From: CG2-30-36-16 sp964372115
GTDB lineage: Bacteria; Bacteroidota; Ignavibacteria; Ignavibacteriales; Ignavibacteriaceae
NCBI GenBank assembly: GCA_964372115.1
Contig: CAYJPN010000030.1
Coordinates: forward strand, 3,421 to 67,420
Length of the DNA: 64,000 nucleotides
Reading direction: 5' to 3'
Shown here: piece by piece, positions 44,647 to 54,724 of the stretch
Numbering within the stretch: position 1 is the first letter of the stretch
How the letters are laid out: each line of letters begins with the position of its first letter
Position numbers and translations under genes: made by a program
The notes under the pieces: model-generated
What the model saw: only the letters and a program-made list of their open reading frames with translations
Told to the model about the DNA's origin: nothing
Databases searched by the model: none

Positions 44647-45495
44647 TTATAAAAGTGTATAAACAAAGCCCAACTGAAGAGTTTGCTTCATTTGAGTTTT
44701 CGGCGATTGATTTTTTTCATAAATAAGTAGATAAGTAATATTTACATTAAGAAACGAATTTACTTTAGCTGTTATTGTATTATCCCATCTAACATCCCAA
44801 ACATCAATCTGCTCAAAGCGTGTAAACAGACGAAGCAGACTATGTGCAAGCATGTTTTCCGCGAGAACAAATTCTGTTTTTGTAACGGACTCTAAACCGG
44901 TTTCAAGTTTAAATGCTTCTAACTCTGGAGTGTCCGGGTCGTCAGAATAGTTTCGGTGAATATTTGTAAACGTTTCTTGAAAAGCTAAACCAAGACGAGT
45001 GCTAACTCCGGTTACTTTGTCGTACATAAAGCCAATACTTTGAGTAACATAACCGGGATCAAAAAAAGCAGCTATTTGAGGTGTGGGAGTAACCTTATAA
45101 TCATAACCCGGCCCAACTGCCGTTCTAACTAAATTACTTACATAAGGATCAACAACCCACCCGAAGTTCCATGAAAGAACATTTTCAAGATACAATTCAT
45201 TATCAGTTGTTCTAAAATCGGCGCTGCCGAGTTTTGTCCTTCCGAAAGCTATTTTCAAATCATTCTTAAATCGCAAAGTAGGGGTTAAATAATTTAACGA
45301 ACCGTTAACAATTCCTGTCCACGATATAGCATTGTCACCGCCTTGGGTCCAATTGCTCAAAGCAATCTGGCTAATATTTAACCCAAGCACTGCCGCAGGA
45401 TTCCACGTATAAAACAATGAATCATTTTCCTGCGCAAAAGCTGAAAATCCTGATAAAAACATTATGAGTATACATAAAGGAACTGTATTTTTCAT
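44647..45495 (-). CDS. DUF3078 outer-membrane protein
   Basis: 282 residues. Signal peptide (1-21, ending AFA), then a sequence of alternating strands with the DUF3078 opening IALSNWTQGGDNAISWTGIVNGSLN. It looks like a small outer-membrane beta barrel ending in a hydrophobic final strand. Family proteins are common in Bacteroidetes relatives, without assigned activity. It is a single leftward gene diverging from the alpha/beta hydrolase. Confidence 0.8.
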   Translation of the reverse strand: MKNTVPLCILIMFLSGFSAFAQENDSLFYTWNPAAVLGLNISQIALSNWTQGGDNAISWTGIVNGSLNYLTPTLRFKNDLKIAFGRTKLGSADFRTTDNELYLENVLSWNFGWVVDPYVSNLVRTAVGPGYDYKVTPTPQIAAFFDPGYVTQSIGFMYDKVTGVSTRLGLAFQETFTNIHRNYSDDPDTPELEAFKLETGLESVTKTEFVLAENMLAHSLLRLFTRFEQIDVWDVRWDNTITAKVNSFLNVNITYLLIYEKNQSPKTQMKQTLQLGFVYTLL

Positions 45496-45532
45496 ACATG
45501 AGTCCTAATTTTATTTTTAATTTGAGGTTTTT

Positions 45533-46330
45533 ATGGAACTGAACGCAAATAATATAATGATATTTACACAGGGCAGCAATAAAAATACACCAATTATTTT
45601 TGTTCACGGTTTTCCGTACGATCATTCGATGTGGGATAAAACAGTTGAAGCATTAAAGGACAAATACTATTGCGTTACTTATGATATTCGGGGGCTTGGA
45701 CAATCACCAACCGGCAGCGGGCAATATACAATTGAGTCGTTTGTTGACGACCTAGAAAATATTGTTGACGAACTTCACTTGACAAAACCAGTGTTATGCG
45801 GACTTTCGATGGGAGGATATATATCACTTCGCGCGGTTGAAAGAATGGAAGAAAAAATTTCATCAGTAATTTTTTGCGATACAAAACCCGAAGCTGATGA
45901 TAACGCGACTAAACTAAAACGGGCCGCCGGGGTAAAACTATTACACGAAACAGGGGCGGAAGAATTTATTAGATCCTTTGTTAAAAACTGCTTCGGACCT
46001 AAATTTCTAAGCGAACAAAACGATGAGTATCAAAAGTTAGAAGACTATTTCGCAAAAAATAGTCCAATTGCGGTTAGCGGGTGCTTAATAGCAATGGCGG
46101 CAAGGACGGATACAACCGCCGCATTAGGCAATATGAAACTTCCTGCCCTTGTAATTTGCGGCGAAGATGATAAGTTATCTCCCCCCGCAGTGATGAAACA
46201 AATGGCTGAAAAAATAAACGGCGCAAAGTTTGTTTTAATCCCGGGGTCAGGACACATGACGCCGATTGAAAACCCGATTGAATTTAATAATGCGTTGAAA
46301 GATTTTCTAAAAAATCATAAACCGAATTGA
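45533..46330 (+). CDS. alpha/beta hydrolase
   Basis: 265 residues, cytosolic. The fold is clear: oxyanion strand VHGFPYDH, the nucleophile elbow GLSMGG with S92, an acid in the CGEDDKLSP segment and the catalytic histidine in GSGHMTPIENP. Similar to 3-oxoadipate enol-lactonase and esterase-type members, but substrate cannot be deduced and there is no pathway neighbour. An AGGTTTTT stretch precedes the start with a weak ribosome-binding site. Confidence 0.88.
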   Translation: MELNANNIMIFTQGSNKNTPIIFVHGFPYDHSMWDKTVEALKDKYYCVTYDIRGLGQSPTGSGQYTIESFVDDLENIVDELHLTKPVLCGLSMGGYISLRAVERMEEKISSVIFCDTKPEADDNATKLKRAAGVKLLHETGAEEFIRSFVKNCFGPKFLSEQNDEYQKLEDYFAKNSPIAVSGCLIAMAARTDTTAALGNMKLPALVICGEDDKLSPPAVMKQMAEKINGAKFVLIPGSGHMTPIENPIEFNNALKDFLKNHKPN

Positions 46331-46713
46331 TTTGGATCGAAATAAATTGCCGAATATAATCGTCAATCTATTTTGCGTTTGAATAGCATTAAATAACGGA
46401 GATAGTCGAGAATTATTATTTCGTCGAACTGTTTTTTTATAGTTACATCTTTACAAGAATGAGCAGCCGAAATTTTCTTTGGAAGGCTATCGGATTTTTT
46501 CAAATTAAAAAAGAAGATGTTGCATACTTGGTAAATGATTTCATAATAACCTAACCTGGACAAGCCAGAACCAAATTATTTGAAATGAGAGATTGAATGG
46601 ATAAATGAAAATCATTCATCCATTTGCTAACGGATCATTCATTCGTGCTTTTTAGTCTTTTCGTTTGCAAATATTCTGTCATATATTACAAGAATTTAAG
46701 TGCCAAGGGACTA
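46331..46713. other. intergenic region, no gene recognised
   Basis: 383 bases between the convergent alpha/beta hydrolase and Nudix genes. It has an imperfect inverted repeat ATGGATAAATGA/TCATTCATCCAT at about 46597-46623, which could end the hydrolase transcript. A leftward 66-codon frame at 46363-46563 has no ribosome-binding site and no recognisable family. Confidence 0.5.
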
Positions 46714-47178
46714 TTAATAAAAATTAACGGTGTGATACTTCAATTTTCCATTTTCATAAACAAACTTTGCGCTGAAAAATTTATCAGATTCCAACCAGGG
46801 TAAAAATATTTTGTCGCCATCCCATAAATTTAATTCGTAAAGTTTTTTATTCGGAATCCACTCTAAGTTTCCTTCGGCAGAATCAATAACCTTGCCTTTA
46901 AAACTATCGGCGGTAAAAATAAAAACAAGCCAGTCCTTTTTTCCATCAAACATCGGAAAGGTTATAAAACCTTTCATTTTTGGTTTTTTAATTTCTAAAC
47001 CGGACTCCTCTTTAATCTCCCGAATGACGCATTCCTCCGGGCTTTCGCCCTGCTCGAATTTTCCACCGAGCCCATTCCATTTTCCTTCATGAACATCGTT
47101 TTGTTTTTTTACCCGGTGCAGCATTAAAGTGTGTCCGGTTTTTTTGTTAGTTACATAACAAAGAGTTGCTGGCTGCAT
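46714..47178 (-). CDS. Nudix hydrolase (8-oxo-dGTP diphosphatase-like)
   Basis: 154 residues from the ATG at 47178 (MQPATLCYV), which aligns with the usual start of the family; the longer frame begins at a TTG and adds 32 unlikely residues. The Nudix box GGKFEQGESPEECVIREIKEESGLEI is complete, and the LHRVKKQNDVHEGKWNGLGGK start matches MTH1/MutT-type oxidised-nucleotide sanitisers. Substrate is inferred only from this resemblance. Confidence 0.88.
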   Translation of the reverse strand: MQPATLCYVTNKKTGHTLMLHRVKKQNDVHEGKWNGLGGKFEQGESPEECVIREIKEESGLEIKKPKMKGFITFPMFDGKKDWLVFIFTADSFKGKVIDSAEGNLEWIPNKKLYELNLWDGDKIFLPWLESDKFFSAKFVYENGKLKYHTVNFY

Positions 47179-47395
47179 AAAAACTTTCTGGTTATTAAAA
47201 CTGCTATTGACAAAATAGTATATGTAATTTAGCTTTCGGTGCAAATATTTTTTTATAATTTCTTCGGGCTGCAATTAAATTTTACCCGCAGAATTGCAAA
47301 TATATAATTTTAATTTGGCTCTTTTAATATTTTTGTTAATATTTTGAGCAATAAGATTTAAGAATGATTAAAACATTAAACTAAGGAGAAATTTA

Positions 47396-47677
47396 ATGAC
47401 CGGTTTTATAAATGCCGAAGAATTAGAAACGATAAATTACAACTCTAACGAGGAGTTAGAAAATAAAAAATATACATCAGGAGCATTTTACATGAGTAAG
47501 GCAGAGGAAGATGATGACTTATATGAAGATGATGACGATTTTGAAGACGAGGAATTAGAAGAAGAAGACGATTTTGAAGAGGAAGAAGAAGCCGCAGAAA
47601 CCGAGGAGGAGTTTTATGAAGAGGACTTCGATTTTGACGACGACGAAGATGACGACGACGAAGTCCTCTATAACTAA
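47396..47677 (+). CDS. highly acidic small protein
   Basis: 93 residues, of which the last 60 are almost entirely Asp and Glu with tyrosine and phenylalanine at intervals. A TAAGGAG ribosome-binding site lies 8 bases before the ATG, which is good support for expression. An internal ATG (MSKAEED) would give a 60-residue acid tail alone. Such sequences occur as DNA-mimic, calcium-buffering or disordered regulatory proteins; nothing here decides. It is convergent with hldD, whose stop is adjacent. Confidence 0.65.
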   Translation: MTGFINAEELETINYNSNEELENKKYTSGAFYMSKAEEDDDLYEDDDDFEDEELEEEDDFEEEEEAAETEEEFYEEDFDFDDDEDDDDEVLYN

Positions 47678-48652
47678 TTAGCTCTCCAAATATTTTTCTT
47701 TTAACAGATAATTTTCTACATAGTCGGTTACTCCATCTTCAAGCGATAAAAGCGGATTTGGATAACCGGCTTTTTTTATTTTTTCTAAATTAGCTTCCGT
47801 AAAGTACTGGTACTTTGCCGCAAGGTAAGTTGGCAAATCGATATACTCAATGTTAACCGGTTTATTCATCGCATTAAAAATTGCTGTAACAAGATCATTC
47901 CATGTTCTTGCTTTTCCGGCGCCGACGTTATACAGCCCATTTTTATCCGGGTTATCAAGGAAGAATAGGGTCATATCCACAGCATCTTTTATGTAAACAA
48001 AATCTCTTTTTTGTTCGCCATCTTTATAACTGCTGTTGAGCGATTTGAATAATTTTACTTTCCCTGTTTCTACTATCTGACCATAGGCTTTATGTACAAC
48101 GCTTCTCATGTCTCCTTTGTGGTACTCGTTTGGTCCGTAAACATTAAAATATTTTATGCCAACAATTTTATCCAACAGTCCTTTCTGCTTTGCCCAAAGG
48201 TCGAATAAAGATTTTGAATATCCGTACATGTTTAGCGGGCGGAGTTCCGAAATTTTTTCTTCATCGTCCGTAAAACCGATTTCGCCGCCACCGTAAGTTG
48301 CGGCAGAAGATGCGTAAATAAACCGAACGTCATTTTCATAAGAATACTTTACAAGCGATTTTGTGTATTCATAATTATTTTTTAGCAGATGATCGGCATC
48401 CTTTTCTGTGGTTGACGAATTTGCCCCCATGTGAATAATAGCAGTGGTATTAAAATTAATATTGCTGTTTTCTATCATCTGCAAAAAATCATGTTTGTTT
48501 ATAAAATCGGTAAACCTTAATCCGACAAGATTTTTCCATTTGTCATCGTTACCGAGTTCATCAACAATTATAATGTTTTCTTTGCCGAGTGTGTTTAAAC
48601 GCCAAACAATTGCGCTGCCAATGAATCCCGCGCCGCCTGTAACTACTATCAT
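47678..48652 (-). CDS. hldD: ADP-L-glycero-D-manno-heptose 6-epimerase
   Basis: 324 residues, extended SDR. GGAGFIGSAIVWRL NAD(P) loop, the YGYSK-type catalytic YxxxK seen in MYGYSKSLFD, the FNVYGPNEYHKGDM segment characteristic of HldD/RfaD and an ENPDKN... GLYNVGAG region. Final step of ADP-heptose synthesis for the lipopolysaccharide inner core, so supports an LPS-bearing outer membrane. Other hld genes are not in the window. Confidence 0.93.
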   Translation of the reverse strand: MIVVTGGAGFIGSAIVWRLNTLGKENIIIVDELGNDDKWKNLVGLRFTDFINKHDFLQMIENSNINFNTTAIIHMGANSSTTEKDADHLLKNNYEYTKSLVKYSYENDVRFIYASSAATYGGGEIGFTDDEEKISELRPLNMYGYSKSLFDLWAKQKGLLDKIVGIKYFNVYGPNEYHKGDMRSVVHKAYGQIVETGKVKLFKSLNSSYKDGEQKRDFVYIKDAVDMTLFFLDNPDKNGLYNVGAGKARTWNDLVTAIFNAMNKPVNIEYIDLPTYLAAKYQYFTEANLEKIKKAGYPNPLLSLEDGVTDYVENYLLKEKYLES

Positions 48653-48768
48653 TATCTTCCTTGTCTAACTAAATATTCTATGTTTATAATAGGTGCTAAT
48701 TTACTTATATTTGAACCTCTTTTCAAAAAACCAAGACAGTTTAAGATATTTAAGGATAAAAAGTTTTT

Positions 48769-51700
48769 ATGTTATATACAGTTATTCAGCTAAGAGAAAT
48801 ATTAAAAAACCGGATTCTTGTGCTTGACGGCGCAATGGGCACTATGATTCAGCGGCACAAACTTTCCGAAGAAGATTTTAGAGGTGAAAGATTTAAAGAT
48901 CATCCGTTTGACCTAAAAGGCAATAATGATATACTTTCAATTACACGCCCCGAAATTATAAAAAATATTCATCGGGAGTACCTTGAAGCCGGCTCCGATT
49001 TAATCGAGACGAACACATTCAGCGCAAATTTTTTCTCTCAATCCGATTATCATCTTGAAAAATATGTTTACGAGATCAATTTTGAATCTGCCAAAATTGC
49101 ACGCCAGGCTGCGGATGAGTATACATTAAAAAATCCGGACAAACCAAGATTTGTAGCCGGTGCGCTCGGGCCCACAAACAAAACAGCGTCTTTATCTCCC
49201 GATGTAAACGATCCCGGTTACCGGGGAGTTTCTTTTGACGGGCTTGCTTCTGCTTATTACGAAGCCGCTAAAGGATTGGTTGACGGCGGCGCAGATATAC
49301 TTCTTATCGAGACTATTTTTGATACGCTAAATTCCAAAGCGGCAATTTATGCAGTTCATCAATTGCTTGAAGAACGAAACTCGCAAATGCCCGTTATGAT
49401 TTCCGGAACAATCGTTGACCAGAGCGGAAGAACACTATCCGGACAAACAACCGAAGCATTTTGGATTTCCGTTTCGCACACAAAAAATTTATTGAGTGTT
49501 GGTCTGAATTGCGCGCTCGGGGCAAAACAAATGCGCCCGTTTTTAGAAGATCTTTCAAACATCGCCGATTGTTTTATAAGCGTATACCCAAATGCAGGCC
49601 TTCCAAATGAAATGGGAGAGTATGATGAAACAGCCGATCAGATGGCTGCAGTTTTAAAAGATTTTGCCGAAAGTGGTTTTATAAACATAGTCGGCGGCTG
49701 CTGCGGAACAACACCTGTTCACATAAAAGCGATAAGCGGGATAGTTAAAAATTTTGAACCGCGAAAAATAATTGATCGCGAACCATATCTTCGTTTAAGC
49801 GGATTAGAGCCGCTGATAGTGCGACCGGAATCGAACTTTATAAACATAGGTGAAAGAACAAACGTTACCGGCTCTAAGAAATTTGCAAAACTTATTTTGA
49901 ATAATAATTATGAAGAAGCGCTTGCCGTTGCCCGGCACCAGGTTGAAGGAGGCGCGCAGGTTCTTGATGTTAATATGGATGAAGGGCTTCTCGATTCGGA
50001 AGAAGCAATGGTTAAATTTTTGAATCTATTGCAAGCCGAACCGGATATCGCCAAACTTCCAATTATGATTGACTCTTCAAAGTGGAGCGTAATCGAGGCT
50101 GGATTAAAATGTCTTCAGGGAAAAAGTATTGTTAACTCAATAAGTCTTAAAGAAGGTGAAGATGTTTTTATAAATCACGCGAAAAAAGTTTTAAATTATG
50201 GCGCGGCTGTCATCATTATGGCATTTGATGAACACGGGCAGGCGGACACCCTGGAAAGAAGAAAAGAAATTTGCACACGAGCGTATAAGACATTAACCGA
50301 AAAACTCGGGTTCCCTGCGCAGGATATTATTTTCGATCCAAACATTCTTACAGTTGCCACCGGAATAGAAGAACATAATAATTATGCCGTGGATTACCTT
50401 GAGACAGTAAGATGGATAAAACAAAACCTTCCGTTATCAAAAGTAAGCGGAGGGGTTAGCAACCTTTCATTTTCGTTCCGTGGAAATAATCTTGTGCGCG
50501 AAGCAATGCACTCGGCGTTCCTTTATCACGCAGTAAAAGCCGGGATGGATATGGGCATTGTAAACGCGGGACAACTTGAAGTGTACGAAGAAATACCGAA
50601 AGATCTTCTTGAACTTATTGAAGATGTAATTTTAAACCGCCGTAAAGATGCAACCGAGCGACTGATTGATTACGCTGAAAACGTAAAACAAAAAGATAAA
50701 GAAGCAGTAAAAAAAGATGAATGGCGGGAGGCTTCGGTAAAAGAACGATTAAAACACGCGCTTGTAAAAGGTATTGTTGATTATATAGATGAGGATACCG
50801 AAGAAGCAAGAAAACAGTATAAACATCCGCTCGAAGTAATAGAAGGACCATTGATGGAAGGGATGAACGTTGTCGGCGATCTTTTCGGCGCGGGTAAAAT
50901 GTTTCTTCCGCAGGTTGTTAAAAGCGCGCGCGTAATGAAAAAAGCGGTAGCGTATTTGTTCCCGTTTATCGAAGCAGAAAAGGAAGCCGCCGCAGATACC
51001 CGCGAAGCCGGAAAAATTTTACTTGCTACAGTAAAAGGGGATGTGCACGATATAGGCAAAAATATTGTGGGTGTTGTGCTCGGTTGTAATAATTATAAAG
51101 TTATCGATCTCGGGGTGATGGTTTCCGCCGATAAAATTTTGCAGACCGCCGTCGATGAAAATGTAGATGTAATCGGGTTAAGCGGTCTCATCACACCTTC
51201 GCTCGACGAGATGGTTCATGTTGCAAAAGAGATGGAACGCCGCGGCATAAAACTTCCGCTTTTAATCGGCGGCGCCACAACTTCGCGTGTGCATACCGCG
51301 GTTAAAATTGCTCCTAATTATAGCGCGCCGGTTATTCATGTGTTGGATGCTTCGCGCAGCGTGCCGGTAGTAAGTAATTTATTAAGCGATGATGTTTCTA
51401 ACCGGACAAAGTTTATTGATGATATAAAAGCCGGATATGATTTTACCCGAGAGGAATATAAAAAAAGAAAAGAAGCAAAAAATTATTTAACTATTAACGC
51501 GGCAAGACAAAATAAATTTAAGACCGACTGGACAACTTATTATATCAAAACACCATTTAAACCTGGTGTAACAGTACTTCAAAATTTTGAACTTGAAATT
51601 TTGCGTCGTTATATAGACTGGACTCCGTTTTTCCAAACATGGGAATTAAAAGCAAAATACCCTGCAATTTTTGAAAGTGAAAAATACGGTACGGAAGCTC

Positions 51701-52473
51701 GCCGACTATTTGACGACGCAAACAAAATGCTCGATAAAATAATAAACGAAAATTTATTAACGGCAAATGGTGTTGTCGGAATTTTCCCCGCCAATTCTGT
51801 TTCGTATGATGATATTGAAATATATACTGACGAAAACCGCAAAGGGGTTAAACATATTCTTCATACATTAAGATCGCAGGCGCCAAAATCGGGTGGAATC
51901 CCTAATCTTGCACTTGCCGACTATATTGCTCCGAAAGAATCCGGCGTTAACGATTATGTTGGCGCATTTGCCGTTACCACCGGAATCGGCATTGAAAAAT
52001 TAATTGAGCAGTACGAAAAAGAGCACGATGATTACAGCAGCATTATGGTTAAAGCTCTTGCCGACCGGTTGGCAGAAGCTTTTGCAGAACATCTTCACGA
52101 AAAAGTTAGGAAAGAATTATGGGGTTATGCTAAGGATGAAAATCTGAGCAACGATGAAATTATAAAAGAAAAATATAAGGGAATCAGACCGGCGCCGGGT
52201 TACCCCGCCCAACCGGACCACACCGAAAAGTTGACGATATTTGAACTGCTTGATGTTGAAAAAAATACCGGTATAACTTTAACCGAAAGTCTTGCAATGT
52301 ACCCCGCTTCATCTGTTTGCGGGCTTTACTTTGCGCATTCAGAAGCTAGGTATTTTAATGTTGGCAAAGTTGGAAAAGACCAGGTAATGGATTATCGCAA
52401 ACGAAAAGGCAGCAGCCTTGAAGAAACCGAAAAATGGTTAACCCCGATTCTTAATTACGAACCTGGCGAATAA
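48769..52473 (+). CDS. metH: cobalamin-dependent methionine synthase
   Basis: 1234 residues, full four-module length. Homocysteine domain (about 1-330) with zinc ligands in SVGLNC and GGCCGTTP; pterin/methyl-folate domain (about 350-610); cobalamin module (about 640-880) with D758-V-H760-DIG binding the cobalt; AdoMet activation domain (about 900-1234) with RPAPGYPAQPDHTEK. No cobalamin riboswitch could be seen in the 116-base leader. Methylates homocysteine with methyl-folate as donor. Confidence 0.97.
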   Translation: MLYTVIQLREILKNRILVLDGAMGTMIQRHKLSEEDFRGERFKDHPFDLKGNNDILSITRPEIIKNIHREYLEAGSDLIETNTFSANFFSQSDYHLEKYVYEINFESAKIARQAADEYTLKNPDKPRFVAGALGPTNKTASLSPDVNDPGYRGVSFDGLASAYYEAAKGLVDGGADILLIETIFDTLNSKAAIYAVHQLLEERNSQMPVMISGTIVDQSGRTLSGQTTEAFWISVSHTKNLLSVGLNCALGAKQMRPFLEDLSNIADCFISVYPNAGLPNEMGEYDETADQMAAVLKDFAESGFINIVGGCCGTTPVHIKAISGIVKNFEPRKIIDREPYLRLSGLEPLIVRPESNFINIGERTNVTGSKKFAKLILNNNYEEALAVARHQVEGGAQVLDVNMDEGLLDSEEAMVKFLNLLQAEPDIAKLPIMIDSSKWSVIEAGLKCLQGKSIVNSISLKEGEDVFINHAKKVLNYGAAVIIMAFDEHGQADTLERRKEICTRAYKTLTEKLGFPAQDIIFDPNILTVATGIEEHNNYAVDYLETVRWIKQNLPLSKVSGGVSNLSFSFRGNNLVREAMHSAFLYHAVKAGMDMGIVNAGQLEVYEEIPKDLLELIEDVILNRRKDATERLIDYAENVKQKDKEAVKKDEWREASVKERLKHALVKGIVDYIDEDTEEARKQYKHPLEVIEGPLMEGMNVVGDLFGAGKMFLPQVVKSARVMKKAVAYLFPFIEAEKEAAADTREAGKILLATVKGDVHDIGKNIVGVVLGCNNYKVIDLGVMVSADKILQTAVDENVDVIGLSGLITPSLDEMVHVAKEMERRGIKLPLLIGGATTSRVHTAVKIAPNYSAPVIHVLDASRSVPVVSNLLSDDVSNRTKFIDDIKAGYDFTREEYKKRKEAKNYLTINAARQNKFKTDWTTYYIKTPFKPGVTVLQNFELEILRRYIDWTPFFQTWELKAKYPAIFESEKYGTEARRLFDDANKMLDKIINENLLTANGVVGIFPANSVSYDDIEIYTDENRKGVKHILHTLRSQAPKSGGIPNLALADYIAPKESGVNDYVGAFAVTTGIGIEKLIEQYEKEHDDYSSIMVKALADRLAEAFAEHLHEKVRKELWGYAKDENLSNDEIIKEKYKGIRPAPGYPAQPDHTEKLTIFELLDVEKNTGITLTESLAMYPASSVCGLYFAHSEARYFNVGKVGKDQVMDYRKRKGSSLEETEKWLTPILNYEPGE

Positions 52474-52543
52474 AAATAATTGTTATTATAAATCAGATTA
52501 TAAAGCTGGCAATTGTTTTTTGAAGTAATGATACGATTTAAAA

Positions 52544-52572
52544 ATGGGACGGTAGTGAGCCGTCCCATCTTT
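52544..52572. terminator. bidirectional terminator between metH and the SPFH gene
   Basis: ATGGGACGG (52544-52552) pairs with CCGTCCCAT (52560-52568) over a 7-base loop, flanked by A-run on the left and TCTTTTAAA on the right, in the 107-base gap between two convergent genes. Confidence 0.85.
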
Positions 52573-52580
52573 TAAATATC

Positions 52581-53456
52581 TTACTGTCCGTTTAGTATTA
52601 ATGGTAAACCATCTTTGCCCGAACCAATAACTACAATTTTTGAGTTGTTAGAAGATGCGAGTTTTTCCGTTGCTTCTATTCCCTTCCATTTAAGAAGTTG
52701 TTCGCTTATTCCTTTCGAAACAATGTCCTGGAAGTCGGCAATACCTTTTGCCTCAATCCTTTTTCTATCTGCTTCCTGCTTTTCGCGGGTTAAAATAAAT
52801 TCCATTCTCTGACTTTCCTGCTCGGCTTTTAATTTTTCTTCTATCGAAGCAGTTAAACCGGGAGGCAAAACTATTTGTCTTAACGGCGTAGATAAAATTA
52901 CAACCTCAGACATTTCTCTTATTAGCGATAGGTTCTCTCTTATTTCAGATTCAAGTTTTTCTCTGTCAGCCGTATATAATGATTTAGCTTCAAATTTTGT
53001 AGTTACACCCCGTACTACCGAACGGAAGTTAGGCAGAACCAACTTTTGCTGATACTCCTCAAAATCACCAACTGTCTTATAAATTTCATTAACCTTATCC
53101 ATACTTAGTTTAAAGATAAGACTTATCTCAAGCTCTACACTCAAACCTTCTTTAGAAGGAACCGTCATTGTTTCTTTAAGCTCCTGTTTTCTTGTATCAA
53201 ATTTAATAACATTCGCTAATGGATTAACAATATTAACACCTGGTTTAAGAGTGTTATCACTTACATAACCTAAAAAATCAATAACGCCGGCATGTCCGGC
53301 AGGTATAACCGTCCATACCTGTAATAAAGCAATTACAACAGCAACGCCCATTCCTGCCAATGCAAAAGAGGCTTCCGATTTACTGAATCTTTTTTTGGCA
53401 TTAATATAAACCACAAGCGCAACAATTGCGGCTACAACTGCGATTACAAATAACAT
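52581..53456 (-). CDS. SPFH/prohibitin-family membrane protein
   Basis: 291 residues from the ATG at 53456 (a GTG start at 53507 would add 17). Two hydrophobic segments near the N-terminus (about 2-18 and 33-52) then the SPFH domain (VIPAGHAGVIDFLG; KFDTRKQELKETMTVPSKEGLSVELEISL) and a charged helical region rich in E, K and Q, as in prohibitin/HflK-HflC relatives. Probably assembles into ring-like membrane microdomain scaffolds, often with FtsH, which is not nearby. Confidence 0.88.
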   Translation of the reverse strand: MLFVIAVVAAIVALVVYINAKKRFSKSEASFALAGMGVAVVIALLQVWTVIPAGHAGVIDFLGYVSDNTLKPGVNIVNPLANVIKFDTRKQELKETMTVPSKEGLSVELEISLIFKLSMDKVNEIYKTVGDFEEYQQKLVLPNFRSVVRGVTTKFEAKSLYTADREKLESEIRENLSLIREMSEVVILSTPLRQIVLPPGLTASIEEKLKAEQESQRMEFILTREKQEADRKRIEAKGIADFQDIVSKGISEQLLKWKGIEATEKLASSNNSKIVVIGSGKDGLPLILNGQ

Positions 53457-53728
53457 CTTTTCACCCGAACCTTTCTTAATTAATAAATTGCTTTTAAAAT
53501 ATACCACACATATAACTAATTCAAAAATAAGTTTTTGGTAAAGGGCAAAGTTTTATGATGAAAGTTTGTTCCATAAGCTATTGTAAACAGTCAGTCTTAC
53601 TTGGAATTAATTTTCATAAAATGAATGCATTGTTTGGACTCGTATAAAGAAACAATTTTTCTTAGATTAACACACTAATTTTGAAGGTGTTTTCCATATC
53701 GGGGAGTGTTTAATATTTAAGGTTTATA

Positions 53729-54724
53729 ATGAAACTAATTTACGCAATTCCACTGCTTTTTCTTCTTTCATCCTGCGGCAGCCAAAAGGATGATGAAAAA
53801 CCAGCATATAGTTATTTTTCCGCGGTTACCGATTCAATATCAGTATCATCGGAAAATATTCTTTTAGATGATACGAACAATCAATTTTATTTTCCGCGTT
53901 ATTCTCCTGAAGGGAAAAAAATATTTATTTCCAGTGCAAATTTCAAAGGCATCTGGTCGTACAATTTAAACGACAAACAGCTTTTAAAACTTACCGATGA
54001 GGAAAAAGCAGGATATGAATACGCTTCATCATCCGATGGAAAAACAATTTATTTTATCGGCGCAAAATTTCTTGATGACATACGCCGCTACGATTTTACA
54101 CTGCAAGCCGTCAATACCGAGAGCGGTACAAAAACCAAACTACATACTACCCGTAATAGACTAAGCGATTTAAAATTAATAGATGACAGCACGCTTTCAT
54201 TATTTTATAATGACTCGCTCGTTTTCTTTTCAACGGCGGATAAAAATTTTAGAGCACAACCGGAGCAAGATTTTAGAATAATAAAAATTTTCGGCAACAA
54301 ACTTTTAGTTTATACAAGTGCGGGGAAAAAGGAATTGACTCCCTTTGGTGAAGATAATATTATTTACTCCGACCAATCGCGTAAAAACAATAATTTGTTT
54401 TATGTAGCCGGTAATGGATTGTACAAGTATACTGCGGCAGGTGAGTTTATGTTTGTCGGAGATTTTCAGAACGCAAAATATTCGCCCGACGGAAAAATGA
54501 TTGCCTATACGACCGAAGAAAATGACGGACTTCGAATAACCGGTTCGGATATTTTTGTGGCTGTAATAGATAAAAGAATTAGATCGTATAAATTGACAGA
54601 AACAAAAAATATTAATGAAGAAAATCCTTCGTGGTCGCCCGACGGCAAGTCGATAATATTTAATACCTCGGACGGAAAAATTAAAGAAATTAAACTAACA
54701 ATTACTGAACTGGAGAAAGACTAA
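53729..54724 (+). CDS. lipoprotein with beta-propeller repeats, first of a paralog pair
   Basis: 331 residues; a lipoprotein signal (LLSSC lipobox) and repeating WSPDGKSIIF / YSPDGKMIAY / YSPEGKKIFI units of the TolB-type propeller. The next gene has the same layout and stops where this one would, with an AATGA overlap, so they look like a duplicated pair. Predicted to be an envelope sensor or binding module; target unknown. A run of three genes ends in the T9SS amidase. Confidence 0.7.
   Translation: MKLIYAIPLLFLLSSCGSQKDDEKPAYSYFSAVTDSISVSSENILLDDTNNQFYFPRYSPEGKKIFISSANFKGIWSYNLNDKQLLKLTDEEKAGYEYASSSDGKTIYFIGAKFLDDIRRYDFTLQAVNTESGTKTKLHTTRNRLSDLKLIDDSTLSLFYNDSLVFFSTADKNFRAQPEQDFRIIKIFGNKLLVYTSAGKKELTPFGEDNIIYSDQSRKNNNLFYVAGNGLYKYTAAGEFMFVGDFQNAKYSPDGKMIAYTTEENDGLRITGSDIFVAVIDKRIRSYKLTETKNINEENPSWSPDGKSIIFNTSDGKIKEIKLTITELEKD

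Noticed and set aside
46363..46563. 66-codon leftward frame between the hydrolase and Nudix genes
   Set aside because: No ribosome-binding site, no family, and it overlaps a region that probably ends both neighbouring transcripts.
48653..48768. Cobalamin riboswitch before metH
   Set aside because: The 116-base leader is too short and lacks a visible B12-box.
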